DNA of 64,000 nt from Microcoleus vaginatus_C. GTDB lineage: Bacteria > Cyanobacteriota > Cyanobacteriia > Cyanobacteriales > Microcoleaceae. Location: NCBI GenBank assembly GCA_040004035.1, contig JAMPLN010000006.1; one strand, written 5' to 3'. The position numbers and the translations under genes are program-made. The notes under the pieces are model-generated. The model had not been told where the DNA came from, made no database searches, and saw only the letters and a list, made by a program, of their open reading frames with translations. Shown one piece after another: positions 40,307-50,828 of the stretch. Numbering within the stretch: the first letter of the stretch is position 1; every line of letters begins with the position of its first letter.

Positions 40307-42868
40307 TCAACCAAAATTCAACGGATCGACATCAATAGTTAAACTAACAGAACGCGGCGTGCGATCGCGCAACCCGATCAAATCGGACAAATCCACCGAC
40401 TCATCCAAAGGCAACTTCAGCAAAATCTGCCACCGATAGCGATTTGCCACCCGCATAATCGCCGCAGGTGCAGGCCCCAACAACTCACATCCCGGTACAG
40501 ACAATCGCTCAATATACTCCTGACAAACAGACGCCAATTGTACCGCAGTCACCGCCACTTCTGCCGCATCTACACTGCTCAACCGCAACAACACCAGCCG
40601 CCCCGAAGGTGGATAATTCAGCGCCGCTCTTTCTGCTAATTCTGTTTCCACAAAATCTGCATATTCGTGCCGCCTAACTGCTTGAATTACCCGGTGTTCG
40701 GGAGTGTAAGTTTGAATAATTACCCGCCCCGGATCGTCGCCCCTGCCAGCACGGCCCGCGACTTGAGTTAATGTTTGAAAAGCTCGTTCGCTGGCCCGAT
40801 AATCGGATAAGTTTAGCAACCCATCAGCAGACACAACTCCCACCAATGTTACTCCAGCTAAATCTAACCCTTTCGTCAGCATTTGCGTACCCAACAAAAT
40901 GTCAGCTTCCCCATTAGCAAATTGCGTTAACAATCTGCGGTGGTCGCCCTTATTTCTAGTCGTATCACTGTCAAACCGAATTGCCCGCAATTCTGGAAAC
41001 AATCTCGTTAATTCCTGTTCGACTCGCTGAGTGCCGCTGCCAAAGTTTTTGAAGTAAGGAGAACTGCATTCAGGGCAGTTTTGAGGGTGTCGTTCCGTGT
41101 GGTTGCAGTAGTGACAGCGCAATATTTCTGCTGTTCCTTCGCCGACGTGGTGATAAGAAAGCGAAACATCGCAGTTCGGGCATTCCATCACATAGCCGCA
41201 ACTTCGACAAGAGACAAAGGTACTGTGTCCTCTTCTGTGAATAAATAGAATACCTTGCTGTTGTCTTGCTTGCAATTGTTCGAGGGCGTTTTGCAGGGAA
41301 GCGCTGAAAATTGAGCGGTTCCCTTGCCGCAATTCTTGGCGCATATCGACTATTTCCACAGGCGGCATGGGGCGAGAATAAATGCGATCGGGCAATGATA
41401 AATAATGGATATTTGGTAACGAGTAATAATCTCGGCGCGTCCCCACCAAAGTCTCTAATGCTGGCGTTGCGGAACCTAAAATTAAGGGACAATTTTCTAA
41501 TTCTGCGCGCCATTTGGCAACGGTGCGGGCGTGGTAGCAGGGGGCTGGTTGGTCTTGTTTGAAGCTGCTGTCGTGTTCTTCATCGAGGATAATTAAGCCG
41601 AGGTGAGGTAATGGCGCAAAAATGGCCGATCGCGTGCCGATGACAATTTGCGGGGTTCCAGTCAGCATCTGACGCCATGTATCGTAACGTTCGCCGTCGG
41701 ATAGGGCGCTGTGGTACACGCAAATTTGTTCGCCAAAACGGGCGCGGAATCGATCGGTAAGTTGCGGTGTCAAACCTATTTCGGGAACGAGTACGAGGGC
41801 GGATTTGCCGCTGGCTAAGATTGGGGCGATCGCCTGCAAATACACTTCGGTTTTCCCGGAACCTGTAACGCCGTGCAGCAGCACTTGACGGAATCCCGAA
41901 AAAGAGTTAATAAACGCTAAAGCTTGAGCTTGAAAATGAGTTAAAGTTTTCGGTGCATCGGGCAATTGAGAAATTCCGCGATCGCCCCTGAGCACTTCCC
42001 TTTGATCGATGACAACGCTACCTTTTTGTTCCAAATTTTTGACAACAGAAGAACTCGCGCTGCAAATTCTCAGCAAATCGTTCATCCACATTTCACCGCC
42101 GCCGCGCCGCAAAACTTCCAATACTTCTTGTTGCCGCTTGGTTAAATCTGTGACAAATGCACTAGCAATTAATGTCACTGCCGGTTTGAGTTGTGGTTTG
42201 GGAGGATTGGGCGGTTCTAAATAACTTTCTACCCAACCGCGTTTCAATAAATCTTTCAATCCCCGATAACTTCCCTTAACTTGCCCCTGGAGGTATTTCC
42301 AAGTGTAATCGCCGTTTTTTTGAGCTTGCAGCAACTGCAAAAGTTGACTCGCGGCGGGATTGAGAAATGTTTCGGCATTCGGAGAAATAGCGTCCTTAAT
42401 TAAGCGAATTCGGCGCACGGAACGGCTTAATAAACCGGGCGGCAGGGAGGCTCTAATTACTTGAATTAAAGGTGTGCAATAATAGGTGGCAGTGCGATCG
42501 AGTAATTCCCAGTAAGTCGGTGGGAAAAATCCCGTACTGACAACATCTTCGACATCTTTAACCCGCGCCGGATCTAAGTCGGGCGGCAGTTGAGAAATGA
42601 ACCGAATCGCGATCGCCCCTACCTGTTGACTGCCAAAGGGTACACTTAAGATATCCCCTGGTTGTACTGTAAGTTCAGCAGGTAAACGATAGGTAAATAA
42701 CTTATTTTCCTCCCCTGGGGAGTCCCCCGCAACCCTGAAGGGAGAGTCCACCAATACCTCGATCCACTCTGCCCGCACGGTGGGGCGCTGTGGCGGTTCG
42801 CTGCTGCCGTAGGATGCCCCGGCCTCTGCCGCTATAGGGGTTGACAAACCAAAAGTGACAGTAGACAT
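40307..42868 (-). CDS. priA: Primosomal protein N' (replication restart helicase PriA)
   Basis: PriA recognises stalled forks and loads the replicative helicase. About 853 aa from ATG 42868 (alternatives: ATG 42880, TTG 42904). Visible are the N-terminal 3'-binding domain starting WIEVLVDSPF, Walker A GVTGSGKTEVYLQ, DEEH in LIILDEEHDSSFKQ, and the zinc-binding cysteines CRSCGY, CPNCDV, CHYCNH and CPECSS. The C-terminal helicase motif QVAGRAGRGDDPGRV is intact. It is longer than E. coli PriA, as usual in cyanobacteria. Confidence 0.96.
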   Translation of the reverse strand: MSTVTFGLSTPIAAEAGASYGSSEPPQRPTVRAEWIEVLVDSPFRVAGDSPGEENKLFTYRLPAELTVQPGDILSVPFGSQQVGAIAIRFISQLPPDLDPARVKDVEDVVSTGFFPPTYWELLDRTATYYCTPLIQVIRASLPPGLLSRSVRRIRLIKDAISPNAETFLNPAASQLLQLLQAQKNGDYTWKYLQGQVKGSYRGLKDLLKRGWVESYLEPPNPPKPQLKPAVTLIASAFVTDLTKRQQEVLEVLRRGGGEMWMNDLLRICSASSSVVKNLEQKGSVVIDQREVLRGDRGISQLPDAPKTLTHFQAQALAFINSFSGFRQVLLHGVTGSGKTEVYLQAIAPILASGKSALVLVPEIGLTPQLTDRFRARFGEQICVYHSALSDGERYDTWRQMLTGTPQIVIGTRSAIFAPLPHLGLIILDEEHDSSFKQDQPAPCYHARTVAKWRAELENCPLILGSATPALETLVGTRRDYYSLPNIHYLSLPDRIYSRPMPPVEIVDMRQELRQGNRSIFSASLQNALEQLQARQQQGILFIHRRGHSTFVSCRSCGYVMECPNCDVSLSYHHVGEGTAEILRCHYCNHTERHPQNCPECSSPYFKNFGSGTQRVEQELTRLFPELRAIRFDSDTTRNKGDHRRLLTQFANGEADILLGTQMLTKGLDLAGVTLVGVVSADGLLNLSDYRASERAFQTLTQVAGRAGRGDDPGRVIIQTYTPEHRVIQAVRRHEYADFVETELAERAALNYPPSGRLVLLRLSSVDAAEVAVTAVQLASVCQEYIERLSVPGCELLGPAPAAIMRVANRYRWQILLKLPLDESVDLSDLIGLRDRTPRSVSLTIDVDPLNFG

Positions 42869-42947
42869 AGGGTTGCACATCAAACTAGGAGGAGCCGCGG
42901 TCAAAGGGAGTTTTCATTATCCCTCAGTTTAGCTCGATCGATCGATC

Positions 42948-44018
<1,071 letters not shown>

Positions 44019-44633
44019 CGGCTATTATTTTGAACCTAAAAATAGTGTCATAACAGTTTTATTAGTAAATTTAGTGGCACCCTTTACATAGTTAGAATCT
44101 CGGCGCATATCGTCTATCCAATTGTGTCCTAAAACTTCAACACTTCCTTTATTTGGGTCGATATAAAAATCTTATCTAAGATACATTCACAATGTCAACA
44201 TATTAATAACAAATATGGTTAAAACCGATCGCTACTTTTATTCCCCGCTCTCGCATTTGCGGGGTTTTCATCGGATTGTTGATAAATAAGCAGGGCGATC
44301 GCAAACTTATAAAGGCGGGCCCAGCGCGAAAAATTGCCTGATTCAGACAACCTTTGTACAAAACCCATCGGCAATGCAAAGCGAAAATATTGAATGTGAG
44401 TGCGATCGACTCCGGGGCGACGGGAAAAGTGCGATCGACTGGCCGCGCGATCGCCCACAAGCAATCTCAACTAACAAGGCAATGCCTCTATCCCAGAACG
44501 CAATCACACTATACCATTCCTCCGAAATCTCACTGCAATGTGTCGCTCGTACTTACATACCCGCACCATTTTGTGCTAAGAACTACTACTTGTGACAACA
44601 TCGACACAGCAGTTTATATTTGGAGAGTAATTG
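44019..44633. other. Divergent intergenic region between histidine kinase and speE-like gene
   Basis: About 615 bases with no believed gene. It contains a terminator-like hairpin at 44243-44268 on the plus strand and several GATCG-rich octamers near 44400-44455. Short minus-strand frames inside it have no supporting motif. Confidence 0.5.
44243..44268 (+). terminator. Terminator-like hairpin with T-run
   Basis: CCCCGC and GCGGGG pair around a 10-base loop and are followed by TTTT on the plus strand. No plus-strand gene lies upstream, so it may end an untranslated RNA or attenuate a long leader of the downstream aminopropyltransferase gene, about 365 bases ahead. Confidence 0.5.
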
Positions 44634-45578
44634 ATGTCAGGTAGCGAAGTTCGTGCAGACTTTTGGATGAGCGAGTACATTACCCCTTGGGATATTTACG
44701 TTCACGGCATCATCAGCGTGCTCGCTTACAAGAAAACAGCCTATCAAGAAATGTACGTAGTTCAGACCGGTACCTACGGTAAAGGCTTAGTTCTCGACGG
44801 CAAATGGCAATCTTGTACAGGCGACGAGTTTCTGTACCACGAACCCCTGGTGCACCCAGCCATGATTTGTCACGGTTCCCCGAAAAAAGTGCTCGTTCTC
44901 GGCGGCGGAGAAGGAGCTACAATTAGAGAAGTGCTGCGCTGGAAAACAGTTGAAAAAGTCGTGATGATCGATATTGACGGCGAAGTAGTAGAAGCTTGCC
45001 GCCAACACCTGCCCGAAATGCACCAAAATGCCTTTGATGACCCCCGCTGCGAAGTAGTAATCGGCGATGCCTTGGACTATTTAGATAACACTGACAAAGA
45101 TTGGGATATTGTCATTTCTGACTTGTCCGATCCCATTGAAGAAGGCCCATCTTTCCAGTTGTTTACCAAGGAGTATTTTGAGAAAGTTCGCAGCGTAATG
45201 TCACCTAACGGATATTTCGTAGTGCAAGCCGGGCCAGTTTCTCCGGCAGAAATGAAAATGCACGCTCGCATTGTAAATACCCTGAAATCTGTTTTCTCCA
45301 ATGTTCAATCCTGCACCAGCTTTATTTCTACTTATGGAGCTCCTTGGGGTTTTGCCGTAGCTTCAAATCAAGAAATTAATACGCGGCCCGAACCCGAAGC
45401 TACTGACAAATTACTCGCCGAGAAAACAACTGGCGGGTTGCGGATGTTCGACGGAATTACACTGTTGGGGTTGATGCAAGTTCCCGGTCACTTGCGGCAG
45501 GTAATCGCCACTGAAACCGAAGTTTACACTATGGCAGCACCGCCTAAGTTTTTCGGGAAAGGTTCGGTTGGTCAGTGA
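44634..45578 (+). CDS. Aminopropyltransferase, ACL5/thermospermine-synthase-like
   Basis: 314 aa with the spermidine synthase fold: GTYGKGLVLDGKWQSCTGDE and YHEPLVHPAM in the N-terminal part, then the Rossmann domain LVLGGGEGATIREVL with D103-type acidic residue in VVMIDIDGEVVEACR, and DLSDPIEEGPSFQLFTKEYF. The DL(S/A)DP(I/V)E-GP-x-QL(F/Y)TK pattern is that of plant ACL5 thermospermine synthases rather than classical SpeE. Product could be spermidine, thermospermine or a related polyamine. ATG 44634 is preceded by GGAGAG. Confidence 0.9.
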   Translation: MSGSEVRADFWMSEYITPWDIYVHGIISVLAYKKTAYQEMYVVQTGTYGKGLVLDGKWQSCTGDEFLYHEPLVHPAMICHGSPKKVLVLGGGEGATIREVLRWKTVEKVVMIDIDGEVVEACRQHLPEMHQNAFDDPRCEVVIGDALDYLDNTDKDWDIVISDLSDPIEEGPSFQLFTKEYFEKVRSVMSPNGYFVVQAGPVSPAEMKMHARIVNTLKSVFSNVQSCTSFISTYGAPWGFAVASNQEINTRPEPEATDKLLAEKTTGGLRMFDGITLLGLMQVPGHLRQVIATETEVYTMAAPPKFFGKGSVGQ

Positions 45579-45617
45579 AGTTAAATTGAAAGAGAAAACT
45601 CGTTTGGAGTAACTGAG

Positions 45618-45788
45618 ATGAACAATTTAATTCGCATAGTCGCTGCAATTTTTCTTCCCCCTCTGGGCGTATTTTTGACTGTCGGCATCGGTACTGATTT
45701 TTGGATCAACCTGGTTCTCACGTTTTTGGGCTTTATTCCCGGCATCATTCACGCTGTTTGGGTGATTGCTAAGCACGATCGAGCTTAA
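45618..45788 (+). CDS. YqaE/Pmp3 family small membrane protein
   Basis: 56 aa: MNNLIRIVAAIFLPPLGVFL, then a short polar turn and a second helix ending PGIIHAVWVIAKHDRA. The PPLGVFL motif and two-helix plan are the hallmark of Pmp3/UPF0057 proteins, which are linked to membrane potential and stress tolerance in yeast and plants. It lies 40 bases downstream of the aminopropyltransferase gene in the same direction, so cotranscription is likely. It is too short for routine gene calling. Confidence 0.9.
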   Translation: MNNLIRIVAAIFLPPLGVFLTVGIGTDFWINLVLTFLGFIPGIIHAVWVIAKHDRA

Positions 45789-45930
45789 CTTGAGTTCAAA
45801 TCCAGTTTTGGGATAATAAACAGGCAAGAGAAAATAAACTTTCTTTTGCCTGTTTTCACCAATAAATCTGGATTAAATCTGCATTCATCCGCGTTTATCT
45901 GCCGACATCTGCGGTTAAAAATAAAAAAAT

Positions 45931-47211
45931 CTAATTCTTATGACAATTAGATTGCACCTCAATTTCTTCACAAATCAATTCAGCAATTTTTGTCGCCGCC
46001 CCCGATTCTCCTCGAACCGCACGCAAACGATCGCCCATTTGTGCTAATTTATCAGGATGGCTCAAATAGTCGATCGCCAATTGAGCCACAGCATCGGGTT
46101 CCAGCTTCCCAATTAACTCCGGCACAATCTCCTCCTGTGCCCAAATATTCGGCCAAGCATAAAGCTTTCCCTTTCCCAATTGCCAGATTAGCCAATTAAT
46201 CGCAGTCGCAAAAGCTGAACCGACTAACGGTAAATTTGCCAGCAATCCCGGCAATCCGTCCCAAGCTTTCATCGCATCCAATTGCTGCGTCGGAATCAAA
46301 ACAATCATCGGTACGGCTAACGAACCCAATTCCGCAGTATTCGCTCCCACAGTAGTTAAACACAGGCTGCATTCTGATAGCAAATCGTAGGCGGGCGTCT
46401 GCGTCCAAAGTTCTACCTGCAAGTTATTTGCTGTCTGCAAAAACGGCAGTTCTGTTAAATGAAGTTCGGCGCTGGCGTTCTCAAATAAATGCAGGCAAGG
46501 ATTTTGTTCAGGGTCGGCAAAACGTGCTAAAGTTTGCACATCTATGGTAGGAGCAACGGGAATTACAAAGCGAGTTTCAGGGCGAATGCGATGGATGGAT
46601 TGGGCGATCGACAAACATAACGGTACACCTAAAGCTAATTTAGCCGCTTTAGAACCGGGCAACAATCCAATTAATTCTATTTTCCGTAGGGGCGGTGTTC
46701 CCATGCCCGCCCTGCCCGATTTCCCGTTCCCTACTTCGGCGATCAAATCTCCGACAACTGTAAATTTCTTAGCATATTTTTCGGGAATTTTAGCAAAAAC
46801 TTCTGGTTTCATCGCTGCAAATTTGTCAATCCAGCGATACCACCGCGCGTCCCATTCAGCATAAATAACAGTGCGATATTTAAGTCTTTTGCCAATCACA
46901 ACCGTAAAAAATTGATCGCCGCCTAAAAATAAAACAACTCCTATTTCGTGCCAATCCCAATTTTCAGCAGTTTTGCCAGATAATAGGAATGGAAAAAAAT
47001 GCTCCGGCGCCTGCACTCTGTCCACTTCAGGGTAGGAACAGGCTATTTCTGCTTCTTTCCCGGTGGCGTGCGGACAGGGGGACAGCACCACAGAGATTCG
47101 CGCTTGAGTGCCCGCGTTTCCCAATTGCTCGCGCAAAGCTTGCACGGCGGGACGCACCCAAGTTGCCAATTCTCCGGGGCCGTTGGAGAGGATTAAAATA
47201 TCGACTGTCAT
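45931..47211 (-). CDS. Lipid-A-disaccharide-synthase-related protein
   Basis: 426 aa. SNGPGELATWVRPAVQAL at the start and LIGLLPGSKAAKL in the middle place it in the LpxB-like glycosyltransferase family; TVGANTAELGSLAVPMIVLIPTQ near 285-307 corresponds to the donor-binding end. The protein is a distinct cyanobacterial subgroup from true LpxB and its substrate is not established. It has no signal peptide and is probably a peripheral inner-membrane enzyme. The start ATG at 47211 is close to the divergent ankyrin gene at 47248 (36 bases), so their promoters overlap. Confidence 0.85.
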   Translation of the reverse strand: MTVDILILSNGPGELATWVRPAVQALREQLGNAGTQARISVVLSPCPHATGKEAEIACSYPEVDRVQAPEHFFPFLLSGKTAENWDWHEIGVVLFLGGDQFFTVVIGKRLKYRTVIYAEWDARWYRWIDKFAAMKPEVFAKIPEKYAKKFTVVGDLIAEVGNGKSGRAGMGTPPLRKIELIGLLPGSKAAKLALGVPLCLSIAQSIHRIRPETRFVIPVAPTIDVQTLARFADPEQNPCLHLFENASAELHLTELPFLQTANNLQVELWTQTPAYDLLSECSLCLTTVGANTAELGSLAVPMIVLIPTQQLDAMKAWDGLPGLLANLPLVGSAFATAINWLIWQLGKGKLYAWPNIWAQEEIVPELIGKLEPDAVAQLAIDYLSHPDKLAQMGDRLRAVRGESGAATKIAELICEEIEVQSNCHKN

Positions 47212-47247
47212 AGGATTTAATATTTGAGAGGATACAAGGGAGAATTT

Positions 47248-47724
47248 ATGACAGATTTAATTGATGCCGTCAAGACGGGTGATGTTGCGGCTGTAGAAAG
47301 TGCGATCGAACAGCGTGCAGATATCAATGCCAAAGATGAGGAAGGCGCGACGGCTTTGACGACGGCGGCTGAGGCTGGCAATTCGGCGATCGTCAAAAAA
47401 TTGCTCGCGGCTGGTGCGGATGTCAACAGTCACGACAATGACGGGTGGACGCCGTTAATGAGTGCCGCTGCTGCCGGACATACGGAGATTGTACAGCTTT
47501 TGCTGGAGGCGGGGGCGGATGTGAATGCTAAAACTAATTTTGGTTTGACGGCTTTGATGAGTGCAGCAGGTAGCGGGCGCACTCAAGTTGTGGAATTTTT
47601 AATCGATAAAGGAGCTGATATCAAAGCGTATGATAATAATACTTGGACTGCGTTAATTTGGGCCTCTTCGGAAGGCCACAAAGATGCGGTTGAGGTTTTG
47701 AAGCTAGCGCGCGATCGGCATTAA
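47248..47724 (+). CDS. Ankyrin-repeat protein
   Basis: 158 aa, essentially four to five ankyrin repeats: ADINAKDEEGATALTTAAEA, ADVNSHDNDGWTPLMSAAAA, ADVNAKTNFGLTALMSAAGS and ADIKAYDNNTWTALIWASSE. A cytosolic protein-binding scaffold with no other domain. ATG 47248 is preceded by AAGGGAGA; the longer frame from 47224 lacks a site. Partner unknown. Confidence 0.93.
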   Translation: MTDLIDAVKTGDVAAVESAIEQRADINAKDEEGATALTTAAEAGNSAIVKKLLAAGADVNSHDNDGWTPLMSAAAAGHTEIVQLLLEAGADVNAKTNFGLTALMSAAGSGRTQVVEFLIDKGADIKAYDNNTWTALIWASSEGHKDAVEVLKLARDRH

Positions 47725-47735
47725 AGACTTAGCAA

Positions 47736-47765
47736 CCGGGTTTATTCGATAAATCCGGTTTCTGG
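47736..47765. repeat. Hairpin after ankyrin gene
   Basis: ACCGGGTTTATTCGATAAATCCGGTTTCT folds around ATTCGAT. It is a shortened relative of the AGAAACCGGGTTT family, about 10 bases after the stop, and may serve as terminator. Confidence 0.6.
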
Positions 47766-47830
47766 AGGGTACAATTAATTATTGTACTCCCCAGCAGCGA
47801 TCAAGCAAATCCTGAATAGCTGCGAGATTT

Positions 47831-48850
47831 CTACCCAATTAAAGAAGTTGACAAACTAGATTCTGGACGTAATAAATTCAACTTTAGATTTCCGCCCCCT
47901 TCAATAACAGCAAGTGTGTCAAAGCTACTGGTTACTCCGTTAAAATCGGATAAGCTGTTAGTTTGGATAGCTAAATCTCGATTATTGTTGATGGGAAACA
48001 CCAAGATATTATTGAAGGAACTCCTTGCAAGCTGAATGCTATCCTGACCTTGGGTAAAGTTCCGAATTGTAGCAAAACCCGGTCCAAGGTAGAAAGTTTT
48101 ATATCCAATCACAAACACTCTACTGGTAAATACAGGCTGCGCTAACACGAATGTATCGGCGCCGGGTCCGCCAATCAGAGTATCGAATTCGTTGCTGCCG
48201 TCACTTCCAGACACTCCGGCGCCAAAGCCTGCAGAGCTTGTTACTCCAACTAATTCGACATTCCCCACTCCTATACCAGTGAGGGTGTCATTGCCGGAAG
48301 TTCCGATAAAAGTAGCAGTCCTGTTTGGCTCGTTTTTTCCGAAATTGAAGTAGTGTTCCCGACCAGTTGTCAAAGCTCCAGAGTAGACAAAAGGTCCAAT
48401 ATCACGGTTTCTATTTAAGTATACTGTTTCATAGAAAGAAGTACCATTACTGAAGCGGCCGAATTGAATGAAGTGCTGGTAGCCACTTTTAAAGTTATTC
48501 TCAATAAACGACCGCGAATCTCGGTTAGTTGCTACATAAAATGCTTCGTCATAATTTGGCGATACGCGCGATCGACCTTCTTCGTAACCGTATTGGATAA
48601 AGTGGTCTAGGCCCGTCGCAAAAGGTGCATTTGGGTTGTTGGGGGTGCGGACTAAGGCAGCGATATCTGGGTTGCCAGCGAGGTAAGTAGCTTCGTCAAA
48701 ATACCGCGATATTTTTGTGAGGCCGGCGGCTTGACCGAACTTTTCAAAGTGTTCTCTTCCAGATTTGATAACTCCTGCATCAATAGCAGGTTTCACCCAA
48801 GGATATTGCGCCAGGTAGTACGGTTCGTCAAAAATGTCATAATTAGTCAT
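47831..48850 (-). CDS. Four-repeat RTX-tail protein, paralogue 1
   Basis: 339 aa. Residues 4-190 form four degenerate units of about 45 residues built on (Y/F)DE-x2-YL-x3-P-(D/W)-I...G...G-x2-H(F/Y)-x2-FG. They are followed by RTX-like segments (GNDTLTGIGVG near 193-203 and EFDTLIGGPGADTFVLA near 223-239) and a beta part with GFATIRNFTQGQDSIQL and DTLAVIEGGGNLKLNLL. No signal peptide is present, and the C-terminus is STSLIG, fitting a type I secretion signal. Function unknown; surface or extracellular location is inferred. The third repeat is divergent. The start ATG 48850 has a TTGACA-N17-TAGTAA promoter upstream. Confidence 0.78.
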   Translation of the reverse strand: MTNYDIFDEPYYLAQYPWVKPAIDAGVIKSGREHFEKFGQAAGLTKISRYFDEATYLAGNPDIAALVRTPNNPNAPFATGLDHFIQYGYEEGRSRVSPNYDEAFYVATNRDSRSFIENNFKSGYQHFIQFGRFSNGTSFYETVYLNRNRDIGPFVYSGALTTGREHYFNFGKNEPNRTATFIGTSGNDTLTGIGVGNVELVGVTSSAGFGAGVSGSDGSNEFDTLIGGPGADTFVLAQPVFTSRVFVIGYKTFYLGPGFATIRNFTQGQDSIQLARSSFNNILVFPINNNRDLAIQTNSLSDFNGVTSSFDTLAVIEGGGNLKLNLLRPESSLSTSLIG

Positions 48851-49060
48851 AATTTTTGCTTTAAGCTTAGTCTGCTTACTTATCGGTTAAACTTGACCCA
48901 CTATTACTAACTCTACTGCCTCAGTATGTCAAGTTAATTATGGTTAAGCCTTTTTTATTATTTTTAGGGCAAACACAAAAGTGCGATCGCACCGACTGCA
49001 GACCCATGCCAATCCCGAATAGCTGCGAGAATTCTATGCAATTAAAAGTGTCGCAAAAGG
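48851..49060. repeat. Duplicated spacer, copy 1 (partner of 50829-51060)
   Basis: The region between paralogue 1 and the broken copy is nearly the same as that between paralogues 2 and 3: AAGCTTAGTCTGCTTACTT..., the inverted arms AACTTGAC/GTCAAGTT, TTATTTTTAGGGCAAACACA and then the 3' end of the next gene. Confidence 0.8.
48890..48935 (-). promoter_or_regulatory. Promoter with inverted arms upstream of paralogue 1
   Basis: AACTTGAC and GTCAAGTT lie 46 bases end to end. On the minus strand the outer arm contributes TTGACA (-35), followed after 17 bases by TAGTAA (-10), 40-odd bases before the ATG. Arms and spacing are the same in paralogue 2. Confidence 0.5.
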
Positions 49061-49559
49061 TAATTCTGGTAATAGATTTAATTTGAGATTTCCGCCACCT
49101 TCAATAACCGCGATCGTGCCAAATCTACTTGAATAAATGAAGTCCCGAACTGACCGTCTTTGATGCCGAATTCAATGAAATTCTGGTAGCCATTTTTAAA
49201 ATTTTCATTCTGAATAAACGGCTGCAACTGTCGATTATTTGCGAGATAAAACCATTCGTCATACTCAGCAGATACGCGAGTGCGACATTCTTCGTAACCA
49301 TATTGGATAAAGTGGTCTAGCCCGGTCGCCAAAAGTGCATTTGGGTTGTTGGGAGTGCGGACTAAGGCAGCGATGTCTGGGTTGCCAGCAAGATAAGTAG
49401 CTTCGTCAAAATACCGCGATACTTTAGTTAGACCGGCGGCTTCACCGAATTTTTGAAGTGTTCTAGTCCCGATGTGATAACTCCTGCATCAATGGCTGGT
49501 TTGACCCAAGGATATTGAGCAAGGTAGTATTTTTCGTCAAAAATTGCGTAGTTAGCCAG
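49034..49559 (-). pseudogene. Broken copy of the four-repeat RTX-tail family
   Basis: Three lesions are visible relative to paralogue 3. The ATG is CTG (49557-49559). A single base is missing near 49450 (GAACACTTCAAAAATTCGG instead of the 21-base form), which shifts the first repeat. And about 600 bases are deleted, joining ...DGQFGTSF in repeat 4 to the TIAVIEGGGNLKLNLL tail in a different frame. The surviving open frame at 49078-49332 covers repeats 2 to 4 only. Nucleotide identity with paralogue 3 is still very high, so inactivation is recent. Confidence 0.85.
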
Positions 49560-49841
49560 GTTTTTCTACTACGGTTTTAATTATTTTGATATTTAGAAAC
49601 CTGGTTTCTGGATCGTACGATTAATTAATAAAGTTGCCAACTTTCTGTCATGGTACTGTTCGATACTGGCACGATGAATACGGTTTTCGGTATTTGACAC
49701 CCAAAGCAAAAGCTGAGCCAGCAGAAGAACAACTCGATGGCTATTGACAGCAATTTGGCAACTGCTATAATCTGAGTTGAGTAGGGTGCGTTATTAACGC
49801 ACCTACCATGTTAAGAGAGAAAGAGATAACCGAGGTTCCGG
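49560..49841. other. Spacer upstream of the broken copy
   Basis: 282 bases. It holds a GGTGCGTTA/TTAACGCACC palindrome near 49785-49805 and a GAAACCTGGTTTCT motif near 49597 of the dispersed hairpin family. No gene seen. Confidence 0.5.
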
Positions 49842-50828
49842 TTATTTAAGGAATAGGTAGAAAGTGCCGTCTCCCTGTGGCTGAATTGTAGAAAAAGATA
49901 AATTTTTCCCCTCAATAATACCAATTGTTTCATATCTTGGGCTGAGGATTATGAGCTCGTTAGCATCCCCCATTGTTGTGTAGATATCGGGACTTCCTGC
50001 CAACTGGATCTTGTCATTGTCTTTATCAAAGTTCCGAATTGTAACTATACCGAGAGGAGTCGTATAGAGTTGACGGGATGTGGGATTACCGGAGGTAGCA
50101 GGAACTCCGAGTACGAATGTATCCCTCCCAGGGCCGCCGATCAGGACATCAGATTCATCAAACCCAAAGCTTTCATACTGCCGATTGCCTTGGGGATCGA
50201 TACCTACTTCCACTCCAATTAGTTCGGTATTCCCCACACCAACGCCAGTGAGGATGTCATCGCCGGAAGTTCCGACAAAAGTAGCGGATCGGTTTGGCTC
50301 GTTTTTCCCGAAATTGAAGTAGTGTTCCCGACCGGTCTTCAAGGCTCCAGAGTTGACAAATGGCACAATGTCGGGGTTTTCTTTTAAGTATTCCGGTTCA
50401 AAAAATGAAGTCCCAAAACGACCGTCTTTGAGTCCGAATCGAATGAAATGCTGGTAGCCTGATTTGAATGTTCCGTTCTGAACGAACGATTGCAACTCTG
50501 AGTTATTTGCCAAATAAAAATCTTCGTTGTACTCAGGCGATACGCGGGTGCGACCTTCTTCGTACCCAAACTGAATAAATTGGTCTAAACCAGACGCAAA
50601 AGGCGCGTTTGGATTGTTTGGGCTGCGAACAAAGGGAGCAATATCTGGATTTTGACCTAGATAGGTGTCTTCGTCAAAGTAACGCGATACTTTTGTGAGG
50701 CCGCCGGCTTGACCGAACTTTTCAAAGTGTTCTCTTCCAGATTTGAGAACTCCTGCATCAATAGCCGGTTTCACCCAAGGATATTGGGCAAGGTAGTATG
50801 GTTCGTCAAAAATTTCATAATTAGTCAT
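49842..50828 (-). CDS. Four-repeat RTX-tail protein, paralogue 2
   Basis: 328 aa. The first two repeats are close to paralogues 1 and 3, while the segment after repeat 4 (GVGNTELIGVEVGIDPQGN, ESFGFDESDVLIGGPGRD) is almost the same as in paralogue 6. This is a mosaic. It alone lacks the hydrophobic-glycine tail, ending TFYLFLK. Its promoter region is a copy of that of paralogue 1. Confidence 0.78.
   Translation of the reverse strand: MTNYEIFDEPYYLAQYPWVKPAIDAGVLKSGREHFEKFGQAGGLTKVSRYFDEDTYLGQNPDIAPFVRSPNNPNAPFASGLDQFIQFGYEEGRTRVSPEYNEDFYLANNSELQSFVQNGTFKSGYQHFIRFGLKDGRFGTSFFEPEYLKENPDIVPFVNSGALKTGREHYFNFGKNEPNRSATFVGTSGDDILTGVGVGNTELIGVEVGIDPQGNRQYESFGFDESDVLIGGPGRDTFVLGVPATSGNPTSRQLYTTPLGIVTIRNFDKDNDKIQLAGSPDIYTTMGDANELIILSPRYETIGIIEGKNLSFSTIQPQGDGTFYLFLK

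Noticed and set aside
44203..44470. Two minus-strand frames of about 84 codons
   Set aside because: They overlap each other and the terminator-like hairpin and carry many basic and arginine codons from GATCG-rich DNA; no start signal.
45800..45825. tRNA-like GTTCAAATCC near the YqaE gene
   Set aside because: The neighbouring bases do not form a T-arm stem and no cloverleaf can be drawn.
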